From an uncultured Elstera sp. (GTDB taxonomy: Bacteria > Pseudomonadota > Alphaproteobacteria > Elsterales > Elsteraceae): a DNA stretch of 36,302 nucleotides. A program made the translations under genes and the position numbers. The DNA is taken from the NCBI GenBank assembly GCA_903931835.1, contig CAIZEE010000514.1, positions 1 to 36,302 on the forward strand, read 5' to 3'. Below are positions 30,096-36,302 of the stretch, piece by piece (within the stretch, counting starts at the first letter, position 1; each line of letters opens with the position of its first letter). The notes beneath the pieces are model-generated. The model did not search any database, was not told where the DNA came from, and worked only from the letters and a program-made list of their open reading frames with translations.

Positions 30096-30866
30096 TTATA
30101 TGGCTGAAAGCGGCTCAGAATCAAGCTTGTTCGATTTTTGTTCCGCGCGCTCAAGCGCCAGCGTCGCGGTCTCGATCCGCTCCACCAGCAGGCTCATGAA
30201 CTGCTTGCGATCGATGCCGGGTGGGATCGGCGGCAGATATTCGAGCACGATCACGCCGGGGCGTTTCAGGAAGGCGTTGCGCCCCCAAAAAAGGCCCGAA
30301 TTCACGGCCACCGGAACACAGGCGACGTCACATTGACGGTAGATCGAAAAGATGCCGGGCAGGAACGGGCCGGTGACACCGGGCGGCATGCGGGTGCCTT
30401 CCGGGAAAATCACCACTGAGCGGCCGGCTGCCAGGGCCGCGCGCGCCATCTTCGTCATCTTCTTCAGCACCGCCCCGCCGCCCTGGCGATCGATGCCGAT
30501 CATGCCGAGCTTGCGAGCAAACCAGCCATAGACCGGCAGGCTGAACAATTCCTGTTTGATGATGTAAGCCGGGTTGTCGAGTAGATCCAAAAAGATCATC
30601 GTCTCCCAGGCTGATTGGTGCTTGCAGGCGATCAGCACAGCACCAGGCGGCAGGTTTTCAATCCCCCGAATTTCGTAGCGGAGCCCGACGACCACGCGCA
30701 GCAGCCAGCTAACGACACGCGCCCAAGTCCAACCCAGCGGCGTGCAAAATCGCCGGGGCAGCACCAGCAGGAACCCGGCAACGACGCCGAGCACCGCAAT
30801 CCACGCGTAAAACAGGATGTTGAATAGCGTGGCCCGCGCCACCACCAGGGGCGAAGTGCTGGTCAT
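30096..30866 (-). CDS. 1-acyl-sn-glycerol-3-phosphate acyltransferase (PlsC-like)
   Basis: CKHQSAWETMIF (H-x4-D/E-like motif), VVIFPEGTRMPPG, CVPVAVNSGLFWGRN. Start at 30866, 4-bp overlap with upstream gene. Confidence 0.87.
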   Translation of the reverse strand: MTSTSPLVVARATLFNILFYAWIAVLGVVAGFLLVLPRRFCTPLGWTWARVVSWLLRVVVGLRYEIRGIENLPPGAVLIACKHQSAWETMIFLDLLDNPAYIIKQELFSLPVYGWFARKLGMIGIDRQGGGAVLKKMTKMARAALAAGRSVVIFPEGTRMPPGVTGPFLPGIFSIYRQCDVACVPVAVNSGLFWGRNAFLKRPGVIVLEYLPPIPPGIDRKQFMSLLVERIETATLALERAEQKSNKLDSEPLSAI

Positions 30867-31522
30867 AGCAAACCTCTGGTCAGATCGGTCACGGCGTGAC
30901 GCAGCCAGGCGCCGATATATTTGTGATATTCGCCAACCACCAGGCTTCGGCTGCTGCCATGACGCCACCAATCATCGCGGGTGAAGCCGGCCGGATAGAC
31001 TGGATTGGGGACGAAGGCGACATCGGGCATCTGCCATTTAAGCTCCATCAGGCTGCGCGGCATGTGATAGGCCGCCGTGACCAGCCGCACTGAATGGATG
31101 TCATTGCCGGCGACCCATTGCGCGGTTTCGACCGCATTGCCGATCGTATCATCCGCAGCATGGCCAAGCGTGATGCAACAGGGTGGCGAGGCCGGGTCCT
31201 GACCAGAGGCGGTGAGCAATTCCGATAGTTCGACATCTCGATTGACGCCCGACACGAACAGGCGATGCGACCGTCCCTCTCCCAACAGCTTCAGCCCAGT
31301 GACGAGCCGTTGACTGCCGCCGGTCAGCACCACGATCGCATCGGTATCGCGCGCTGTATCAGCAATTCCATCTGGGATCGACCGAACAAACTCGCCAAGC
31401 CCGACCACATAGATCATTGCGCCCAAAAAGATCAGAATCCCGAAATTGCGCAAACGCCGGCGTCGCGCCCGACGCCGCGCGCGCTCTCGACGGCTGACCG
31501 GCCAGTCATGCAGCCCGGTCAT
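30863..31522 (-). CDS. YdcF/DUF218-family protein (SanA/ElyC-like)
   Basis: DAIVVLTGGSQRLVTGLKLLGEGRSHRLFVSGVNR...GNAVETAQWVAGNDIHSVRLVTAAYHMPRSLMEL. Confidence 0.85.
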   Translation of the reverse strand: MTGLHDWPVSRRERARRRARRRRLRNFGILIFLGAMIYVVGLGEFVRSIPDGIADTARDTDAIVVLTGGSQRLVTGLKLLGEGRSHRLFVSGVNRDVELSELLTASGQDPASPPCCITLGHAADDTIGNAVETAQWVAGNDIHSVRLVTAAYHMPRSLMELKWQMPDVAFVPNPVYPAGFTRDDWWRHGSSRSLVVGEYHKYIGAWLRHAVTDLTRGLL

Positions 31523-32071
31523 TCACCCGCCCCCAAGGATAAATGATACGGCCTGACCCAGATCGTCATGGATGCGAACGACAGCGTCGCTTGGCAGTGC
31601 CGCCTCGGTTTCCCGTCCCTTGCCAGAGCGGACCAGATGAAAGGCAACACCGGCGGCGACCGCCGCCAGGCGGTCCGTCTCGGCATCGCCAATCATTTCT
31701 GTCGCATCCGGCGGGACATCGAATTGGGTCATCGCCTCCCACAACATGCCGGCACCAGGCTTGCGGCGGATCGATGCGCCTTCCGGCCGATCGGGAGCGA
31801 CGAACACGGCGTCGATCGCGGCGTTGTGCAGGCGCAAGGCGGCAAAGAGCTTGTCATGAATCGAGTCCAGCATGGCTTGGTCGATAATACCACGGCCGAT
31901 ATTTGCCTGGTTCGTCACGATCGCTGTCTTGACGCCGGCGCGGTTGAGCCGGGCGATCGCAGCCGCTGCACCGTCGACCATCACGAACTCATCCGGCGAT
32001 TTCACCGAATCGGGACGGTCGTGATTGATCACGCCGTCGCGGTCGAGCAGCACCAGGCGCGGTATGGTCAT
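31523..32071 (-). CDS. HAD-IIIA family phosphatase (GmhB / histidinol-phosphatase-like)
   Basis: RLVLLDRDGVINHDRPDSVKSPDEF, VKTAIVTNQANIGRG, EMIGDAETDRLAAVAAG. Start at 32071 overlaps the ftsX stop by 4 bp. Confidence 0.83.
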   Translation of the reverse strand: MTIPRLVLLDRDGVINHDRPDSVKSPDEFVMVDGAAAAIARLNRAGVKTAIVTNQANIGRGIIDQAMLDSIHDKLFAALRLHNAAIDAVFVAPDRPEGASIRRKPGAGMLWEAMTQFDVPPDATEMIGDAETDRLAAVAAGVAFHLVRSGKGRETEAALPSDAVVRIHDDLGQAVSFILGGG

Positions 32072-32985
32072 GCCAGTCTTGCCAGTACCGTCAGCACCGT
32101 CAGGCGCGCGGTCAGCGCCGCCAGAACTGCTGCCGCAATCGGCAGGCAGGCGATGATGCCCCAGGCATAGGGGCTGAGTGTCAGACTGGGCAGCAAGCCC
32201 ATCGCAAAATCCGCCTCTGCAAGGCGCAGGGACCATAAGGCTCCCGCCGCCAGCACCGTGCCGCCGACCCCGCCCCGCAACGCCAGCATCGACGCGTAGC
32301 GGGAAAAGCCGCTGGCGATGTAATCGTCCCGGGCACCGATCAGATGCAGCACCTCGACCACCTCGCCATGCACCGCCAGCCCGCTGCGCGTCGCGAATAC
32401 GATCGCCAAGATGGCAACGCTGCCGACCAGGACCAGAACGGCAAAGGCAATCGCCTGCAGCGACTCCGCAAGGCTGCGCAGCGCATTGACCCAGCGCCGG
32501 TGATCGTCGAATTCGGCCCCTGGCACTGCAGCGGTCAGCCGGGCCTGCAGCGCCTTCGCGTCGAGGCGATCCTGATCGATGGTAAGTTCGACTAATTGCG
32601 GCATGGCGATATCGCCGAGATCGCCGGCGCCAAGCCAGGGGGCGACAAGGGCGCGCGCCGCCGCATCGCTGATCGGTTTCGCTGCGACGACGCCTTCTGT
32701 CGCGTTCAAGACGCCGAGTACGGCCTGCATGCGCGCCTCTGGCTTGTTGTCCGGCGACGGTTTGTCGGTCGGTGCCGGTGCTATCTGGACGGTAGCGCTA
32801 CTCGACAATTCGGCGTTCCAACGGCTGCTTGCCGCCGAGATTGCCAAAGCTGACGCCATGGCCAAGGCCGCCAGAAAAACCATGCTGCCAATGATCCAAG
32901 GCAGGAACCGCCCAGCCTCGTCATCCCCCAGCGGCACCTCGTTGCGCCGGCCAAACAGGCCAATGACACCGATCATATCAGGCAC
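32068..32985 (-). CDS. ftsX: cell division protein FtsX-like
   Basis: Four TM helices with large extracytoplasmic domain; directly downstream of the ftsE ATPase with 8-bp overlap. Confidence 0.85.
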   Translation of the reverse strand: MPDMIGVIGLFGRRNEVPLGDDEAGRFLPWIIGSMVFLAALAMASALAISAASSRWNAELSSSATVQIAPAPTDKPSPDNKPEARMQAVLGVLNATEGVVAAKPISDAAARALVAPWLGAGDLGDIAMPQLVELTIDQDRLDAKALQARLTAAVPGAEFDDHRRWVNALRSLAESLQAIAFAVLVLVGSVAILAIVFATRSGLAVHGEVVEVLHLIGARDDYIASGFSRYASMLALRGGVGGTVLAAGALWSLRLAEADFAMGLLPSLTLSPYAWGIIACLPIAAAVLAALTARLTVLTVLARLA

Positions 32986-33664
32986 CGGCCACGGATGCGG
33001 CGCCGCGCTGGCGAACCGTCAGTTCACCAGCGTCGAGTTCCAGCACACGATGATTGAACCGGCTGATCAGCGCCTCGTTATGAGTGGCGATGACGACGGT
33101 CGTACCGACCTTGTTCAATTCCTCGAACAGCCGCATGAGGCGCAGCGCCAATGGCTCATCGACATTGCCGGTCGGCTCATCGGCCAGCAGCAGCGACGGA
33201 CGGCCGATCACCGCCCGGGCAATGGCGACACGCTGCTGCTGCCCGCCAGATAATGTGGTCGGGCGCGCATCCAGATGATCGGCGAGACCGACCCAGGCGA
33301 GCAATTCAGCCACATGGTTGCGTATCTGTTCATCGCTGGCACCAGCGACACGAAGCGGCAGGGCAACATTGTCGATCGCCGACAAATGCGACAGCAGCCT
33401 GAATTCCTGAAAGACGACACCAATTTTGCGCCGGATCGCCGGCAACTGATCATGCGAGACGGTCGACATGTCGTTGCCGAACAGATGAATGAGGCCGCGG
33501 CTCGGCCGCTGCGCCAGATACATCAGGCGCAGCAGGCTGGTTTTGCCAGCCCCGCTCGGCCCCGTCAGAAAGGTAAAGGAGCCTGGTTCCAACTCAAAGG
33601 TAAGGTCATGCAGAACCTCCGGCCCTGCACCATAGCGCATTCCCACGTTGTCGAAGCGAACCAT
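32978..33664 (-). CDS. ftsE: cell division ATP-binding protein FtsE
   Basis: [73 protein letters not shown]. Start at 33664. Confidence 0.92.
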   Translation of the reverse strand: MVRFDNVGMRYGAGPEVLHDLTFELEPGSFTFLTGPSGAGKTSLLRLMYLAQRPSRGLIHLFGNDMSTVSHDQLPAIRRKIGVVFQEFRLLSHLSAIDNVALPLRVAGASDEQIRNHVAELLAWVGLADHLDARPTTLSGGQQQRVAIARAVIGRPSLLLADEPTGNVDEPLALRLMRLFEELNKVGTTVVIATHNEALISRFNHRVLELDAGELTVRQRGAASVAGA

Positions 33665-33913
33665 AAAATGCGGCGGACCAGAAAATCGGCAAAGACCACC
33701 CGAACAATGGCACGTCTCGCGGGGAGCGTCCACCAACGAGGCGTCGTCGCGTGCAACAATCATGGGTCGCGGCAAATAGTTTGTGGATAAAGCCGCTGTG
33801 ATGCGACATTAACATGATGGCAAATGACCACCGAGCTCGACCAATTGCGTGCTTTTCTTGCTGTTCGTTTCTAGCGCACCTATAAAGAACCATCTGGTAA
33901 CTGGACTAACGCA

Positions 33914-34678
33914 ATGATTCTGACTTGCCCTTCCTGCTCCACCCGGTATGTGGTCGACCCCAATGCGATCGGTCGTTCGGGCCGAACCGTGCGTTGCGCG
34001 AATTGCCACCACACGTGGCAGGAAGCGGGAACGGCGCCTGGAGACAGCTCAGTGATCAGTAATTATTCGGAGCCCGTGGAAGCAAGTTCAGCGGCGGCCG
34101 AGTTCGACAGCCCAAGCTTTGGCGCAGATACTCGCGCTGAGGGCGATTTGGACGGCGGCGGCTTTGACGATCGCCCGGTCGATGCCGACGATTACCGGAC
34201 CTTAGCGCCCGGATCCAACCTGCCCGCCTTGATGGAGGATGCACCGCGCAAGCGATCCGTTATGGGCTGGCTGATCTTCCTGGTCGTTTTCCTCGGCACC
34301 ATTGCCCTGATCGTGGTCGAGCGGAATGTTGTCGTTCATTACTGGCCGCCGGCAACAAGACTTTACGCGGTTCTGCACCTGCCCTTGAAAACACTGGGAG
34401 AAGGTTTGGAGCTGAAGGATGTCAGCGTGACCAGACGCGATGATTCAGGCGCGCTGACGCTTGAAGGCACGGTTGCCAATACGTCCAAGCTGACCCATGA
34501 AGTGCCGCGCCTTGTCGCGATCATCAACACGGGTGCGAGCCCAACGCCCTGGCAGCATGCCTTTATGGCCGGGCCGCTGGCGTTGCAACCGGGCGAAACC
34601 GCGCATTTCACAACGGAATTAGCCGATCCGCCAAAGGGCGGAACCTCTCTGGCGGTTACGTTCACCGATCAGCGTTGA
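33914..34678 (+). CDS. zinc-ribbon (MJ0042-type) / DUF3426-like membrane protein
   Basis: MILTCPSCSTRYVVDPNAIGRSGRTVRCANCHHTWQE N-terminal zinc ribbon; single TM GWLIFLVVFLGTIALIVVERNVV. Confidence 0.85.
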   Translation: MILTCPSCSTRYVVDPNAIGRSGRTVRCANCHHTWQEAGTAPGDSSVISNYSEPVEASSAAAEFDSPSFGADTRAEGDLDGGGFDDRPVDADDYRTLAPGSNLPALMEDAPRKRSVMGWLIFLVVFLGTIALIVVERNVVVHYWPPATRLYAVLHLPLKTLGEGLELKDVSVTRRDDSGALTLEGTVANTSKLTHEVPRLVAIINTGASPTPWQHAFMAGPLALQPGETAHFTTELADPPKGGTSLAVTFTDQR

Positions 34679-34695
34679 GGACTGTTGGAATGGAG

Positions 34696-34959
34696 CTAGC
34701 CGTTATCCTGGTCGAATTTTTCACCCAGCACGATCGGCTCCCACCCGGAAATCCAGGCCGCCTCTTCGTCCGCGCCCAGTAAGCCAAATAGATAAACGGC
34801 CCCCAAGGCGCCGGCCAAGGGCCCCCCCGCGCCGCTTTTCCGCGCTACGGGCTCACCCTTAGCTCCAACAGGCCGCCTTGGATTCTCGCCGTCCAACCGT
34901 GCACGCGCCATAATCCCGACACCCTTTCGAGCAGGCCCTCTGGACCATCCACGCCGCAT
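34696..34959 (-). CDS. hypothetical short ORF of uncertain coding status (possible remnant)
   Basis: 87-aa ORF in an otherwise empty interval; plausible C-terminal codon usage but no recognised family; contains a C7/G7 run at 34822-34828. Confidence 0.2.
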   Translation of the reverse strand: MRRGWSRGPARKGVGIMARARLDGENPRRPVGAKGEPVARKSGAGGPLAGALGAVYLFGLLGADEEAAWISGWEPIVLGEKFDQDNG

Positions 34960-35109
34960 TTCTTCGTCCCGACGCTGGACACAAAACTGGATCCAGGCAG
35001 GTCACAATAAGTCGCACAGGATAGCCCCAGAAAACGACGACAGCGACGACTATAACTACTTATGCCGAAAGATTCGGTTGATTGGCCACCAATCGGATGA
35101 TGCGAGTAG

Positions 35110-35958
35110 TTAGATCGAGTAGTCGAGCGGCGGAAAACATTGATCCATTGAGAAGGCGGGCATCTCATCGCCCACTCCGTCACGGCGCGCGACCAGCTGA
35201 GCCGGCACGCCGGCCACGGTCGTGAAGGGTGCCACGCCGGTCAGCACCACGCTGCCAGCACCGACCTTTGCCCCTTCGCCAATCTCGATATTGCCGAGAA
35301 TCTTGGCGCCGGCGCCGATCAGCACGCCACGGCGAACCTTTGGATGGCGGTTGCCGGTCTCCTTGCCAGTACCGCCCAGCGTGACGCCCTGCAGGATCGA
35401 GACATCATCCTCGACCACCGCCGTCTCGCCGATGACGACGCCAGTGCCGTGGTCGATGAACAGCCCACAGCCCAGCACCGTGCCGGGATGGATATCGATC
35501 GCGAAAACATCGCAGCAGCGGCTGTGGATCAGCGTCGCCAAATGCTGGCGGCCGGAAACCCAGAGGTGATGGTAGATCCGTTGCCATTGGGTCGCCTGAA
35601 AGCCCTTGAAGTATAAGAACGGCGTCACGTGATCGCGATAGGCAGGGTTGCGCTCACGGCTAGCGCGGAGATCGCGGATCGCAACCGGGATCAGATGCGG
35701 GTTGCGCTCGATCGCCTCCCAGGCGATCCGGTAAAGCGTCTCGGCATCAAGCGCCCCACCCGCCAGACGATTGACCAGCGTGCTGACCATGGCCGAATCG
35801 AACCGCGCGAAATCCAGAATGGCGCGGCGCATGACCCCCTCGACCACCGGTTCGCCGCCGCCGATCTTTTCCGCCTCACAGCGCAGCACAGCCCAGAAAT
35901 CCAGGACATCCGGGCCGTCCTGGGCTGAGCAATCGATGATTTCATGCGTATCGGGCAT
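35110..35958 (-). CDS. cysE: serine O-acetyltransferase
   Basis: Left-handed beta-helix hexapeptides GCGLFIDHGTGVVIGETAVVEDDVSILQGVTLGGTGKETGNRHPKVRRGVLIGAGAKILGNIEIGEGAKVGAGSVV. ATG at 35958. Confidence 0.93.
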   Translation of the reverse strand: MPDTHEIIDCSAQDGPDVLDFWAVLRCEAEKIGGGEPVVEGVMRRAILDFARFDSAMVSTLVNRLAGGALDAETLYRIAWEAIERNPHLIPVAIRDLRASRERNPAYRDHVTPFLYFKGFQATQWQRIYHHLWVSGRQHLATLIHSRCCDVFAIDIHPGTVLGCGLFIDHGTGVVIGETAVVEDDVSILQGVTLGGTGKETGNRHPKVRRGVLIGAGAKILGNIEIGEGAKVGAGSVVLTGVAPFTTVAGVPAQLVARRDGVGDEMPAFSMDQCFPPLDYSI

Positions 35959-35972
35959 AATCCTGCTTTCGC

Positions 35973-36302
35973 TTAGCCGAGATGCGTCCAGACCGATTTG
36001 GTCTGCGTGACGGTCAGCAATGTTTCCAGGCATTTGTCGCGGCCCATGCCGGATTGCTTGAACCCGCCCCAGGGCAAGGTCATGTCGCCATGATCGAAGC
36101 AATTGATCCAGACAATGCCGGCATCGATGTCGCGCGCCGCTTTGTGCGCCACCGAGATATCGGAGGTCCAGATGCTGGCGGCCAAGCCATAGATCGAATC
36201 ATTGGCGATGGTGATCGCCTCCTCAAGCGTCTTGAAGGGCAATACCGTGCCGACCGGTCCGAAAATCTCTTCCTGCGCGATGCGCATCGAGTTGTTGACG
36301 CC
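35973..36302 (-). CDS. aldehyde dehydrogenase, C-terminal part (truncated by window edge)
   Basis: Frame open to window end: GVNNSMRIAQEEIFGPVGTVLPFKTLEEAITIANDSIYGLAASIWTSD...WINCFDHGDMTLPWGGFKQSGMGRDKCLETLLTVTQTKSVW. Confidence 0.9.
   Translation of the reverse strand, partial: GVNNSMRIAQEEIFGPVGTVLPFKTLEEAITIANDSIYGLAASIWTSDISVAHKAARDIDAGIVWINCFDHGDMTLPWGGFKQSGMGRDKCLETLLTVTQTKSVWTHLG

Overview
The window is a gene-dense, GC-rich chromosomal segment that looks alphaproteobacterial. I inferred this from gene content and did not test it phylogenetically. It encodes about 34 proteins and I saw no rRNA, tRNA, CRISPR array or transposase. From left to right: the C-terminal part of a DinG-like helicase, a TerB-like protein, an MFS transporter, a patatin-like phospholipase and an orphan amino-acid-binding protein. 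Next comes an unusual redox/gas-signalling cluster: tiny His/Tyr-rich lipoprotein, exported truncated haemoglobin, 6TM haem-b-like/[2Fe-2S]/class III cyclase, cupredoxin and DUF3034-like outer-membrane protein. It is followed by an APC permease, metW-metX, and a chorismate mutase-hisC-tyrA operon. Then come an RND efflux pump, a complete pspF/pspABC phage-shock locus with a near-consensus sigma-54 promoter, a TPR glycosyltransferase-like protein, a DUF2125 protein and a ChaC-like protein. The right end holds class II RNR (nrdJ) in a tightly packed ftsE-ftsX-HAD-ydcF-plsC gene string, a zinc-ribbon protein, cysE and a truncated aldehyde dehydrogenase. The best candidate for an under-described system is the cluster at about 5.84-9.6 kb. 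Other points of interest are two nested palindromes between metX and the chorismate mutase gene, and several convergent gene pairs that share stop codons.
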